A stretch of DNA of 32,131 nt from an uncultured Synechococcaceae cyanobacterium (GTDB taxonomy: Bacteria; Cyanobacteriota; Cyanobacteriia; PCC-6307; Cyanobiaceae). Under the pieces are notes generated by a model that was given only the letters and a program-made list of their open reading frames with translations, was not told where the DNA came from and ran no database searches. The translations under genes and the position numbers were made by a program. Positions 1-8,156 of the stretch are shown here, piece by piece (within the stretch, counting starts at the first letter, position 1; the number at the start of each line of letters is the position of its first letter). The DNA lies in the NCBI GenBank assembly GCA_903934375.1, contig CAIZNP010000101.1:1-32131 (forward strand), written 5' to 3'.

Positions 1-320
1 CCGGCGGCCAGCACCAGCTCCAGCACCCGCTGCACGCAGATCAGGCCGCCGTGGCAGTGGAACTCCACCACGGTTTCGCGGGTGAAGCTGCGCGGGGCCC
101 GCATCAGCAGCAGCAGGGCCTCATCCACACGCTCACCGCTGGCGGGATCCAGCACATGGCCATACAGCACGCGGTGGCTGTCCCAGTCCTGCTGGCCCGG
201 AGCCTGGAACAAGCGCCGACCAATGGCCTCGGCCTCAGGGCCGGAGAGACGCACGATCGCCACGCTGCCCTGACCGGCGGCAACGGCCGTGGCCACGGCA
301 GCGATGGTGTCTTCAAGCAA
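1..320 (-). CDS. mnmE: tRNA modification GTPase MnmE, N-terminal part (runs off the left edge)
   Basis: About 106 codons of the N-terminal, tetrahydrofolate-binding TrmE_N domain are present; the helical and GTPase domains lie beyond base 1. The reading frame gives [20 protein letters not shown], then [23 protein letters not shown] and [11 protein letters not shown], which are hallmark stretches of MnmE. With MnmG the enzyme installs the carboxymethylaminomethyl group on U34 of certain tRNAs. No ATG or GTG lies upstream in frame before a stop codon about 120 bases away. The first plausible start is TTG at 320-318 ([10 protein letters not shown]), which puts the conserved DTI motif at the expected place but has no clear ribosome binding site. 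The start is therefore uncertain; identity is firm. Confidence 0.88.
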   Translation of the reverse strand, partial: MLEDTIAAVATAVAAGQGSVAIVRLSGPEAEAIGRRLFQAPGQQDWDSHRVLYGHVLDPASGERVDEALLLLMRAPRSFTRETVVEFHCHGGLICVQRVLELVLAA

Positions 321-390
321 CGGGGCAACGATCGGGGCAGCCGACCACGGGCACTGGGCATCCCCAGTGTCCTGCCCGGCGTGCCGTGGC

Positions 391-579
391 TCAGACGGCG
401 GGGAAGCCCGGGCAGACCATCAGGTCGATATGCCCGCCATCGGGATGGCGCCACTCGCGGAACTCCTCCGCCAGGGCGCGGTGGGCGCGCCCCTGCTGCT
501 TCTGCTCCAGCACCACGAGGCGCTGGTGCACCAGATCAAGGGTGTCGTCGATCAGTTGAGCAGCCTGTTCAGAGGTCAT
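391..579 (-). CDS. Small conserved-looking hypothetical protein (62 aa)
   Basis: A 62-residue ORF starts at the ATG at 579 ([20 protein letters not shown]). It is predicted helical and charged in its first two thirds, with a short C-terminal segment containing [16 protein letters not shown]. No signal peptide or membrane segment is visible. It lies about 70 bases upstream of the mnmE start on the same strand and could be co-transcribed with it. The longer version of the ORF starting further upstream (to 744) is Arg/Pro-rich and looks like non-coding translation, so I prefer the internal ATG. I do not recognise a family. The even amino-acid composition of the 62-aa part supports real coding. 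Confidence 0.55.
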   Translation of the reverse strand: MTSEQAAQLIDDTLDLVHQRLVVLEQKQQGRAHRALAEEFREWRHPDGGHIDLMVCPGFPAV

Positions 580-716
580 GGCAACTCGTGCGGTTCGAGC
601 GGTTGTAGGCAGAGCAAGGCGCTGGAGCTGTAGTGAGGTACACCCGGCGGGACTGTGTGGGCGGATCGAAACGGGACGGGCGGGCTTGCCAGCATGGTGT
701 CTGCGGCGCAGAGCCC

Positions 717-1529
717 ATGGCCGATCCACGCAGTCCCGGCGCAATCGACGGGATCCCCCTCACCCCCAAGCCGCTGCGGGACCTTTCACCGCCGTGCTTC
801 AGCGATGTTGCGTCCGAACGGCGCCATCGCCAGGAACGCCTGGCCGGAGCCCTACGCATCTTCGGCCGGATGGGGTTCGGGGAAGGCGTGGCAGGCCACA
901 TCACCGCCCGTGATCCGGAGTTTCCGGATCACTTCTGGGTGAATCCCTTCGCCCTGTCGTTCAACCGCGTGCGCGTCAGCGACCTGCTGCTGGTGAACCA
1001 CGCCGGCGAGGTGGTGATCGGCGATCGGCCCGTGAACCGAGCCGCATTCGTGCTGCATGCAGCCATTCACGCGCGGCGCCCGGAGGTGATCGCCGCGGCC
1101 CATGCCCACTCGCCCTACGGCAAGGCCTTCTCGAGCCTGGGCAAACACCTCGATCCGATCACGCAGGACTGCTGCCTGTTCTTCAACGACCACCAGCTGA
1201 TCCAGGTGGATGGCGGCAAGGTGGTGCTGGAAGAGGCCGCCGGCCAGACCTTCGCCGAGCACTTCCTGCAGGGCAAGGCCGCCATCCACCAGAACCACGG
1301 CCTGTTCAGCGTGGGCGAGAGCGTGGATGCCGCCGCCTTCTGGTTCATCGCCCTGGAGCGCTGCTGCCAGACCCAGCTGCTGGCCGAAGCGGCCGGCAGC
1401 CCGCAGCTGATCCGCGAGGAATGGGCCGCCTACACCCAGCGCAACATCGGCAGACCCCAGGACGGCTGGATGGGGTTTCAGTCGTTCTGGGAGGACATCC
1501 TCCACAGCGATCCTGAGCTGCTGGAGTGA
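717..1529 (+). CDS. Class II aldolase/adducin family protein
   Basis: This 270-residue protein starts at the ATG at 717 (MADPRSPGAIDGIPL); upstream in-frame sequence is low quality. The Aldolase_II fold covers roughly residues 45-245. Visible motifs are GFGEGVAGHITARDPE, the metal-ligand pair in AAAHAHSPYGKAF (His-x-His), DPITQD, and the third His in HQNHGLFSVGES. These are the Zn-binding residues of fuculose- and ribulose-phosphate aldolases. The sequence is closer to the adducin-like branch of uncharacterised bacterial and fungal proteins than to sugar-phosphate aldolases, so the substrate is unknown and a cytosolic aldol cleavage or decarboxylation role is only inferred. It stands alone on the plus strand between mnmE and spoT, with the toxin relic following. 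Confidence 0.85.
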   Translation: MADPRSPGAIDGIPLTPKPLRDLSPPCFSDVASERRHRQERLAGALRIFGRMGFGEGVAGHITARDPEFPDHFWVNPFALSFNRVRVSDLLLVNHAGEVVIGDRPVNRAAFVLHAAIHARRPEVIAAAHAHSPYGKAFSSLGKHLDPITQDCCLFFNDHQLIQVDGGKVVLEEAAGQTFAEHFLQGKAAIHQNHGLFSVGESVDAAAFWFIALERCCQTQLLAEAAGSPQLIREEWAAYTQRNIGRPQDGWMGFQSFWEDILHSDPELLE

Positions 1530-1663
1530 GGGGCTTGAGCTCTGGCCGAAGCAACGCCGGCTTGAGGCCCTGCAGCAGGCGTATCCCCAGCTGGGACAGC
1601 TGGAGGGTGGTGACGCCGCAGCCCGCGCCACAGCCATGGGGAGCGCCAGCCTTGAGCAGCTTG
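1530..1663 (+). other. Open stretch in front of the toxin relic; possible degraded antitoxin
   Basis: Directly after the aldolase stop, one plus frame stays open and gives a helical, protein-like peptide (LWPKQRRLEALQQAYPQLG, then SLEQLDDEAG). It runs over the ATG of the PemK-like relic, the arrangement expected of an antitoxin gene overlapping its toxin. There is no convincing start codon and no recognisable DNA-binding motif, so a degraded antitoxin is only a guess based on position. Confidence 0.25.
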
Positions 1664-1901
1664 ATGACGAAGCCGGATCTCAGCCAGCCCCAGCGCGGCT
1701 GCCTCTACTCCTGGCCCCGCAATCGCACCTTCGGCGACAACAAGGTCAGGCCAATGCTGGGTCGTTGTGCCCATCAGCACGGATGCACGCCTGGCGGGCC
1801 ACCCCCTGGCCGTATCGCTCGCGGCAACGGTGCAAACGGGTCTGCCTCAGCCCAGCCATGCCATGGACGAGCCCTGGCGGCCGGACGGCATCAACCGCTG
1901 A
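1664..1901 (+). pseudogene. Frameshifted PemK/MazF-like toxin relic
   Basis: From the ATG at 1664 the frame reads MTKPDLSQPQRGCLYSWPRN and on through TFGDNKVRPML. This resembles the start of PemK/MazF endoribonucleases (P-x-RG-x-(I/L)Y ... K-x-RP-x-LVV). At the GGG at 1759-1761 the homology moves to another frame: dropping one G gives LVVVPISTDARLAGHPLAVS, then TGLPQPSHAM, ending at TGA 1899-1901. The restored product would be about 79 residues, short of the usual 100-115, and the C-terminal helix is not obvious. I read it as a decayed toxin gene. A sequencing error at the G run, or chance similarity, remains possible because no search could be run. Confidence 0.45.
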
Positions 1902-2017
1902 GGCCCCGTTGCCGATCGTGGCGCTGTGCTGTTGAAGGTGCCAGGCGGCAGCGTGGTGCTTTCCGGCGCGATGACCGTTCGCGACGACGGCCAGTAATCC
2001 CCGTCGCCCACTGATCC
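1902..2017. other. Non-coding remainder between the toxin relic and spoT
   Basis: No gene is supported here. A short plus-frame remnant (GAVLLKVPGGSVVLSGAMTV, then RDDGQ and TAA at 1995-1997) looks protein-like, but has no start and is broken from the preceding frame by a stop. It may be part of the same decayed locus. No terminator hairpin with a T run is seen for spoT, which ends at 2018. Confidence 0.4.
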
Positions 2018-4387
2018 TCAGCCGATCCCCGTGCGCGCGATGTCGAGCACATCGGCCATCGAGCGAATCTGATCCATGGTGTTGCGCAGCTGGGCGGAGC
2101 TGAGCAGCTCCACGCGCAGGTCGATCCGGGCCGGTTTGCCGGGATTGGTGCGCACACGGGCATCACTCACGTTGATGCGGTGATCGGACAGACGGGTGAG
2201 GATGTCCTTGAGCACGCCGACCCGATCCAGCACCTCAATGCGCAGCTGCACCGGGTAGCGCCGGCGTTGCTCCTCGGCCGCCAGAGGGTTCCAACGCACC
2301 GGCAGGCGACGCTCGGCAGGCACGCTGACTAAATTGCCGCAGTCCTGGCGGTGGATCGTGATGCCGTGGTTGCCCAGAGCAACCGTGCCAACGATCTCCT
2401 CCCCCGGCAATGCGCTGCAGCAGCCCCCCAGGCGGTATTCCAGGCCCTCCAGCCCCACGATCGGGCTCGCATCGCCATGGGCGGTGGCGGCCGGGGCGGC
2501 CGCAGCGGCCTGCTCCCCCTGGGCCGACACCGTGCGGGCCAGCTCCTCATTGCTCTGCACCGGCACCGCCGCGGCGGAGAGCAGGCGAAGTTCCTCGCGC
2601 AGGCGGTTGAGCGCCTGGTGCAGGGTCACCCCACCGAAGCCGATGGCGGCCAGCAGATCATCCGTGCCCACAAGGTTGCAGCGGCGGGCCACCTTGGCCA
2701 TCGCCTCACCGTTGAGCAGGGCATCAAAACCGTCGCGGCCCAACTCCCGCTCCAGCATCGCCGTGCCGCGCAGGATGTTCTCCTCACGGTGGCTCTTCTT
2801 GTACCACTGGCGGATGCGATTGCGCGCCGTGGGGGTGGCAACAAAATTCAGCCAGTCGAGGCTGGGATGGGCCGACTTAGCGGTGACAATCTGCACGAAA
2901 TCGCCGTTCTGGAGCGGCGTGGCCAACGGGCAGAGGCGGTCATTGATGCGCACTCCCTGGCAGTGATTGCCAACCTCGGAGTGGATGCGATAGGCGAAAT
3001 CCACCGCCGTGGAGCCCTTACGCAGACCCACCACATCACCGCTGGGAGTGAACACGTAGACCTCCTCATCGAACAGGTCTTCTTTGATTGAGCGCAGGAA
3101 ATCGCTGCTGTCCTCCCCCACATCGTCCTTCTGCCAATCAACGAGCTGGCGCAGCCAGTTGAAGCGCTCGGCGTCGTTGCCGATGGCCGCAGGCGACCCC
3201 CCCTCCTTGTACTTCCAGTGGGCGGCGATGCCGAACTCCGCCACCTGGTGCATCTCGGCCGTGCGGATCTGCACCTCGATCGGCCGGTGGCGGCCGATCA
3301 CAGCCGTATGCAGCGACTGATAGCCATTCGGCTTGGGCAGACCGATGTAATCCTTGAAGCGACCCGGAATCGGCCGGAAGGTGTCGTGCACCACCGCCAA
3401 GGCCCGGTAACAGCTCTCCAGATTCGGGCAGATGATGCGCAGGGCCGCCACGTCATAGATCTCGTGGAACGCCTTCTGCTGGCGCTGCATCTTGCTCCAG
3501 ATGCCATAGAGATGCTTGGGCCGGCCACTCACGTCAACCCCCTCCAGCCCCGCCGCCAGCAGCCGCTCGCGCAGCAGGCCGGCCGTCACCCCCAGCCGCT
3601 CCTCACGATCGGAGCGCTTGCTGGCCACCTGCTGCTGGATCTCGCGAAAGGCCTCCGGCTCGAGGATCTTGAAGGCCAGATCCTCCAGCTCCCACTTCAG
3701 CCGGCCGATGCCGAGGCGATTGGCCAGGGGGCCGTAGATCTCGCGCGTTTCGCGGGCGATCCGCTGCTGCTTCTCCTGCTTCAGCGCGCCGAGGGTGCGC
3801 ATGTTGTGCAGCCGGTCAGCCAGTTTCACCAGCACCACGCGGATGTCGCTGGCCATCGCCAGGAACATCCGCCGCAGGTTCTCCGCCTGGGCCTCGGTCT
3901 TGTTGGTGAAGTGGATACCGCCCAGCTTGGTGACCCCCTCCACCAGCCCGCGCACCTCCGCTCCGAAGTGCTCCTCGATCTCCTCGGGGGTGACGTCCGT
4001 GTCTTCCACCACGTCGTGCAGGAAGCCGGCGGCGATCACGCCGGCGCTGGCGCCGATGTCGCGCAGCAGATCGGCCACCGCCACCGGATGGCAGATGTAG
4101 GGCTCACCGCTGGCGCGCACCTGGCCGTCGTGCAGCTGATAGGCGAAGTGGAAGGCGGAGGCGAGAAGACCTTCGGTGTCGGTGGGGCAGCTGTCACCGG
4201 CACCGGGGGGCACGTGCTCGATGCAGCGGCGCAGCCAGTCCGGCAGGGCGATGCCGTAATCATCGGCGCACCGAATCGCCCGCGGGCCGCTCAGCCCAGC
4301 CGGAGCGCCATCCAGTAGTGCCGCAGCAGCTGTGGGCGCGGCTCCAGGGACCGCAGTCTCCGCCGTGTCGGGCACCGCCTGGAGCAT
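2018..4387 (-). CDS. spoT: Bifunctional (p)ppGpp synthetase/hydrolase (RelA/SpoT family)
   Basis: This 789-residue long RSH enzyme makes and hydrolyses the stringent-response alarmone (p)ppGpp in the cytosol. The hydrolase HD domain keeps its metal and catalytic residues: H100, HDVVED at 124-129 and N195 in LADRLHNMRT. The synthetase domain has PGRFKDYIGLPKPNGYQSLH near 341-360; the R-x-K-D form of this loop is the type found in bifunctional enzymes, in contrast to E-x-D-D in synthetase-only RelA. TGS (about 442-503) and a C-terminal ACT domain (about 710-785) follow. The ATG at 4387 gives the usual family length; an in-frame ATG at 4435 would add 16 residues. It is divergent from the ABC gene across about 140 bases. 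Confidence 0.96.
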   Translation of the reverse strand: MLQAVPDTAETAVPGAAPTAAAALLDGAPAGLSGPRAIRCADDYGIALPDWLRRCIEHVPPGAGDSCPTDTEGLLASAFHFAYQLHDGQVRASGEPYICHPVAVADLLRDIGASAGVIAAGFLHDVVEDTDVTPEEIEEHFGAEVRGLVEGVTKLGGIHFTNKTEAQAENLRRMFLAMASDIRVVLVKLADRLHNMRTLGALKQEKQQRIARETREIYGPLANRLGIGRLKWELEDLAFKILEPEAFREIQQQVASKRSDREERLGVTAGLLRERLLAAGLEGVDVSGRPKHLYGIWSKMQRQQKAFHEIYDVAALRIICPNLESCYRALAVVHDTFRPIPGRFKDYIGLPKPNGYQSLHTAVIGRHRPIEVQIRTAEMHQVAEFGIAAHWKYKEGGSPAAIGNDAERFNWLRQLVDWQKDDVGEDSSDFLRSIKEDLFDEEVYVFTPSGDVVGLRKGSTAVDFAYRIHSEVGNHCQGVRINDRLCPLATPLQNGDFVQIVTAKSAHPSLDWLNFVATPTARNRIRQWYKKSHREENILRGTAMLERELGRDGFDALLNGEAMAKVARRCNLVGTDDLLAAIGFGGVTLHQALNRLREELRLLSAAAVPVQSNEELARTVSAQGEQAAAAAPAATAHGDASPIVGLEGLEYRLGGCCSALPGEEIVGTVALGNHGITIHRQDCGNLVSVPAERRLPVRWNPLAAEEQRRRYPVQLRIEVLDRVGVLKDILTRLSDHRINVSDARVRTNPGKPARIDLRVELLSSAQLRNTMDQIRSMADVLDIARTGIG

Positions 4388-4525
4388 GAAGCGCTGCAGT
4401 TCAGTCCATCGTATGCAGGGGCTGAGACAAAGCATCCGCCTGCCACCCCAACGTGTGGCTTCCCCGGTCAAGCTGCCTGGATGTAAGCGCGCGGCTGTCG
4501 CCGTGACGGCTGTTCCCAGAGCTGA

Positions 4526-6148
4526 GTGCCTGTGCCCGAGTCCAAGCCCGATCCGGTGCTGCGCCTGCAAGGGCTGGTGGTGCGTTACCCGGGCAGTGCC
4601 TCCGCCACCCTCGACGGACTGGATCTGAGCCTGGTGGCCGGGGAGCGCCTGGCCCTGGTGGGTCCCTCCGGCTGCGGCAAGAGCACCGTGGCACGGGCCG
4701 TGCTGCAGCTGCTGCCGGCCGGCAGCAGCTGCAGCGGCGAGCTGCGGCTGCAGGGGCAGGACCCGCGCGCGCTGCGGCGGGGCGCCCTGCGCCGGCTGCG
4801 GGGCGAAGCGGTGGGGCTGGTGTTCCAAGACCCGATGACGCGGCTGAACCCGCTGCTGAGCGTGGGCGATCACCTCAGCGACACCCTGGCCGAACACCGC
4901 CCCACCTGGCGGCGCCGCCAGGTGCGCCAGCGGGCAGAGGAGCTGCTGGAGCGGGTGGGGATCACCCCCGATCGCTACGGCAACTACCCGCACGAATTCA
5001 GCGGCGGCATGCGCCAGCGCCTGGCGATCGCCCTGGCCATGGCCCTGCGGCCGGCCCTGGTGATCGCCGATGAGCCGACCACCAGCCTCGATGTGGCGGT
5101 GGCGGGCCAGGTGATGGCGGAGCTCTGCCAGCTGTGCGAGGAGGCCGGCAGCGCCCTGCTGCTGATCAGCCACGACCTGGCCATGGCCGGCCGCTGGTGC
5201 CGGCAGATCGCCGTGCTCGATCAGGGACGACTGGTGGAGCAGGCGCCGGCGCAGCAGCTGCTCACGGCGCCGCAATCGGCCCTGGCCAAGCGGCTGGTGG
5301 GAGCCGCCCGCACCCGTGAAGGCAGCGCCACGCCGCCTGCCCCCACGGCGGCGCCGCTGCTGCTGGAGCTCGAGGAGCTGCGCTGCTGGCATCCGCTGCC
5401 GGGGCTGCCCTGGCAGCGCCGCTGGTATCGCGCCGTGGACGGCGTCAGCCTGCAGCTGCGCGAGGGGGAGATCCTCGGCGTGGTGGGGGCGTCGGGTTGC
5501 GGCAAAAGCACCCTCTGCCGGGCGCTGATGGGGCTCACGCCCGTGCGCGGCGGCACCGTGAGGCTGCGGGGGCAGGAGCTGGGGGCCCTGCGGGGCCGGG
5601 CACTGCGCCGCGCCCGCCGCTCGATCCAGATGGTGTTTCAGGACCCGTTGGCCTGCCTCAATCCGCGCATGAGCGTGGGCGAGGCGGTGGCCGATCCACT
5701 CCTGATCCACGGGCTGGCCAGGCGCGGCGCCGCCCGCACCCGGGCCCGCGAGGTGCTGGAGGCCGTGGGGCTGACGCCGGCGGAAGCGTTCGAGCAGCGC
5801 CTGCCCCGCCAGCTCTCCGGCGGCCAGCAGCAGCGGGTGGCGATCGCCCGCGCCCTGGTGCTGGAGCCGCGCGTGCTGCTCTGCGATGAGAGCGTGAGCA
5901 TGCTCGATGCTGAGGTCCAGGCGGAGGTGCTGGCCCTGCTCAAGACCCTGCAGGCCAGGCTGGGGCTGGGGATGATCTTCGTCACCCACGACCTGTCGGT
6001 GGCCAGCGGCTTCTGCCAGCGGTTGATCGTGCTCGACGGCGGCCGCATCGTGGAGGAGGGCCCCGGCGATCGGCTGCTGGCCGATCCGCAGGCGGCGATC
6101 ACCCGCACCCTGGTGGAGGCCTGCCCGCGGCTGCCGGCGCTGGCCTAG
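4526..6148 (+). CDS. Double-domain ABC transporter ATPase, dipeptide/oligopeptide/nickel type (DppD-DppF fusion)
   Basis: The 540-residue protein contains two ABC ATPase domains in one chain. Domain 1 has Walker A GPSGCGKST (46-54), signature FSGGMRQR (about 158) and Walker B LVIADEPTTSLD. Domain 2 has Walker A GASGCGKST (about 322), signature LSGGQQQR (about 430) and Walker B VLLCDESVSMLD. QDP Q-loops (VFQDPMTRLNP, VFQDPLACLNP) are the form seen in OppD/OppF and NikD/NikE. It would energise uptake of peptides or a related solute, but no permease or binding protein is adjacent, so the partners must be elsewhere. In domain 2 the usual DEPT is DESV: Pro and Thr are replaced while the catalytic Glu is kept. 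The start is GTG at 4526 or 4532. Its stop overlaps that of the convergent gene. Confidence 0.93.
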   Translation: MPVPESKPDPVLRLQGLVVRYPGSASATLDGLDLSLVAGERLALVGPSGCGKSTVARAVLQLLPAGSSCSGELRLQGQDPRALRRGALRRLRGEAVGLVFQDPMTRLNPLLSVGDHLSDTLAEHRPTWRRRQVRQRAEELLERVGITPDRYGNYPHEFSGGMRQRLAIALAMALRPALVIADEPTTSLDVAVAGQVMAELCQLCEEAGSALLLISHDLAMAGRWCRQIAVLDQGRLVEQAPAQQLLTAPQSALAKRLVGAARTREGSATPPAPTAAPLLLELEELRCWHPLPGLPWQRRWYRAVDGVSLQLREGEILGVVGASGCGKSTLCRALMGLTPVRGGTVRLRGQELGALRGRALRRARRSIQMVFQDPLACLNPRMSVGEAVADPLLIHGLARRGAARTRAREVLEAVGLTPAEAFEQRLPRQLSGGQQQRVAIARALVLEPRVLLCDESVSMLDAEVQAEVLALLKTLQARLGLGMIFVTHDLSVASGFCQRLIVLDGGRIVEEGPGDRLLADPQAAITRTLVEACPRLPALA

Positions 6149-7089
6149 CGCCGGCGGAGCAGCGCCAGCAACTTCTCGAACACCGGCGGCGGCGGGGCCT
6201 CGAACAACAGCCGCTCGCGGCTGATCGGGTGATCGAGCCCGAGCTGGAAGGCATGCAGGGCCTGGCCCGGCAGGGCGATCGGCAGTTTGCGACAGCGGGA
6301 ATACAACGGATCGCCCACGATCGGATGGCCGATGTGGGCGCAGTGCACGCGGATCTGGTGTGTGCGGCCGGTGTCGAGCTTGAAGCGCAGCAGGGCGTAG
6401 TCGCCCAGGCGCTCCAGCAGGGTCCAGTGGGTGCAGGCGTGGCGACCGGAGTCGTCGTGCACCACGGCGTACTTCTTGCGATCGGCCGGGTGGCGGCCAA
6501 TGGCGCCCACGATCGTGCCGTGATCGGCGGCCGGGGCGCCGTGCACCACCGCCAGGTATTCGCGCGAGGCCACCCGCTGCTGGATCTGCACCTGCAGCCT
6601 CACCAGCGCCTCCTGGCTCTTGGCCACCACGATGCAACCGGTGGTGTCCTTGTCGAGCCGGTGCACGATGCCGGGACGCATCTCACCGCCAATGCCGGGC
6701 AGATCGGGGCAGTGATGCAGAAGGCCGTTTACCAGGGTGCCGTCCTTGTTGCCCGGCGCCGGATGCACGGTGAGACCGGCCGGCTTGTTGAGCACGATCA
6801 GATGGGCGTCCTCGTAGAGCACATCCAGGGGGATGTCCTGAGCCAGCAGATAGGGCAGCGGCTCCGGCGGCGGCATCCACAGCTCCACCATGTCGTGCTG
6901 ACGCAGGGGCGTCTTGGCCCGGCCGGTCACGCCATTCACCCGCACATAGCCGGCATCGATGAACTTCTGGATGCGGGCTCGACTCTGCTCCGGTCGTTGG
7001 GCCACCAGCCAGCGATCCAGCCGCATCGGCAGCGGCTTGGGGTAGACGAGCGTCAGCAGCTCCCCCTCGCCTTCAGCGAATGCGCTCAT
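6145..7089 (-). CDS. RluA-family pseudouridine synthase (RluD-like)
   Basis: This 314-residue protein has an N-terminal S4 RNA-binding domain (about 20-75, PMRLDRWLVAQRPEQSRARI) and a pseudouridine synthase domain. The catalytic motif is HRLDKDTTG (143-151), with Asp146 as nucleophile. The C-terminal GRTHQIRVH and GHPIVGDPLY stretches are typical. The S4 domain and length fit RluD, which modifies helix 69 of 23S rRNA, but RluC cannot be excluded from sequence alone. Its ATG overlaps the stop of rbgA by 4 bases (ATGA), indicating translational coupling in an operon usp-rbgA-this gene. Its TAG and the TAG of the convergent ABC gene share a CTAG palindrome at 6145-6148. Confidence 0.93.
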   Translation of the reverse strand: MSAFAEGEGELLTLVYPKPLPMRLDRWLVAQRPEQSRARIQKFIDAGYVRVNGVTGRAKTPLRQHDMVELWMPPPEPLPYLLAQDIPLDVLYEDAHLIVLNKPAGLTVHPAPGNKDGTLVNGLLHHCPDLPGIGGEMRPGIVHRLDKDTTGCIVVAKSQEALVRLQVQIQQRVASREYLAVVHGAPAADHGTIVGAIGRHPADRKKYAVVHDDSGRHACTHWTLLERLGDYALLRFKLDTGRTHQIRVHCAHIGHPIVGDPLYSRCRKLPIALPGQALHAFQLGLDHPISRERLLFEAPPPPVFEKLLALLRRR

Positions 7090-8156
7090 CGGCGGGTCGC
7101 GGCGGATCCAGCGGCGGATCGAGCCGCGGGGGGCAACTCGAGTGCGATCGGCCCAAGCTGGCCGCGGCGGAAATCATCGAGCAGGCGCTGGGCCATGCGG
7201 GCCGTATCGCCGCTGGTGTGGCGGGCGGCGACGGCGGCGAGCCAGCCGGCGGCATCCGGCGGCTGGTGGCCAGGCAAAGCGAGCGAGGGGCTTGCAGCGG
7301 GCGCGGCCAGGGCTTCAACGCCAGCCGGGGCAGCCTCGCCAGGCTCTCCGGCATTCCGTACGGCCTGTACAGGCTCAGGGACAGTGCCGCGAAGGCGCTC
7401 CAGCACAACGCCATAGCGCCGCTCCAACAGGCCCGCCGGAACTCCGGCCGCAGCCACCGGCTCCAGGCCTGCCAGCAGCATCACGAAAGCCATGGCCACC
7501 GCTTCGCCGTCGTAGGCGGCCTGGCCGATGTCGTCGCACAGGGCCAGGTGCAGGGCCGCCAGCTGATTGTCGAGGCGGGGCGGCAGCACTCCGGGGGCAT
7601 CGAGCAGGTCAATGTCCTGCCCCAGGCGCACCCAGCGCAGGCTGCGGGTGACGCCGGCGCGGCGGGCGCTCTCCACCACCTTCTGACGCACCAGCCGATT
7701 GATCAGAGCCGACTTGCCCACGTTCGGGAAGCCCAGCGTCAGCGCCCGCACCGGCCGGGGCTTCATGCCCCGCTCGCGGCGGCGGGCGTTGAGGGCCTCG
7801 CCGGCACGGATCGCTGCCTGCTGCAGCTGCTTCACACCGGTGCCGGCCTTGGCGTCGCACCACCACACCGTCTGACCGGCGGCGCGGAACCAGGCATCCC
7901 AGGCCTCACGAGCCTGTACGGACACCATGTCGCGCCGGTTGAGCACCAGCAGGTGCTGCTTGTTGCCGATCCAGCGCTGCAGGCGTGGATGGCTGGTGGC
8001 CAGCGGGATGCGGGCATCGCGCACCTCGATCACCAGGTCCACCTTGGCCAGGTTGTCGGTGAGGGCCCGCTCCGCCTTGGCGATGTGGCCCGGGTACCAC
8101 TGGATCGCCGGGGCGGCCGCGCTCAGCAGACCGGCCGCGCCGGAAACCTCACTCAC
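7086..8156 (-). CDS. rbgA: Ribosome biogenesis GTPase RbgA/YlqF
   Basis: This 356-residue circularly permuted GTPase acts in late assembly of the 50S subunit. The G motifs come in permuted order: G4 as LNRRD (72-76, Arg in place of the usual Lys of NKxD), G1 GFPNVGKSALIN (142-153), then G3 DAPG (186-189). The N-terminal WYPGHIAKAER is the family signature. Between the GTPase core and the C-terminal helical domain sits an Ala/Pro-rich stretch of about 45 residues (258-302) that I do not expect in Bacillus-type RbgA (about 280 aa), explaining the greater length. The start is GTG at 8156, overlapping the usp stop by 4 bases (GTGA). Confidence 0.93.
   Translation of the reverse strand: MSEVSGAAGLLSAAAPAIQWYPGHIAKAERALTDNLAKVDLVIEVRDARIPLATSHPRLQRWIGNKQHLLVLNRRDMVSVQAREAWDAWFRAAGQTVWWCDAKAGTGVKQLQQAAIRAGEALNARRRERGMKPRPVRALTLGFPNVGKSALINRLVRQKVVESARRAGVTRSLRWVRLGQDIDLLDAPGVLPPRLDNQLAALHLALCDDIGQAAYDGEAVAMAFVMLLAGLEPVAAAGVPAGLLERRYGVVLERLRGTVPEPVQAVRNAGEPGEAAPAGVEALAAPAASPSLALPGHQPPDAAGWLAAVAARHTSGDTARMAQRLLDDFRRGQLGPIALELPPAARSAAGSAATRR

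Noticed and set aside
633-716. N-terminal extension of the aldolase
   Set aside because: Arg/Gly/Cys-rich leader unlike the family; the ATG at 717 gives the expected N-terminus.
3218-4318. Plus-strand 366-aa open frame opposite spoT
   Set aside because: Antisense shadow of spoT with His/Gln/Leu-rich composition and no recognisable motif.
4440-6637. Very long minus-strand open frame running from spoT upstream through the ABC gene
   Set aside because: It is antisense to a clear ABC ATPase, its translation is His/Gln/Gly-rich low-quality sequence, and high GC makes stop-free antisense frames common.
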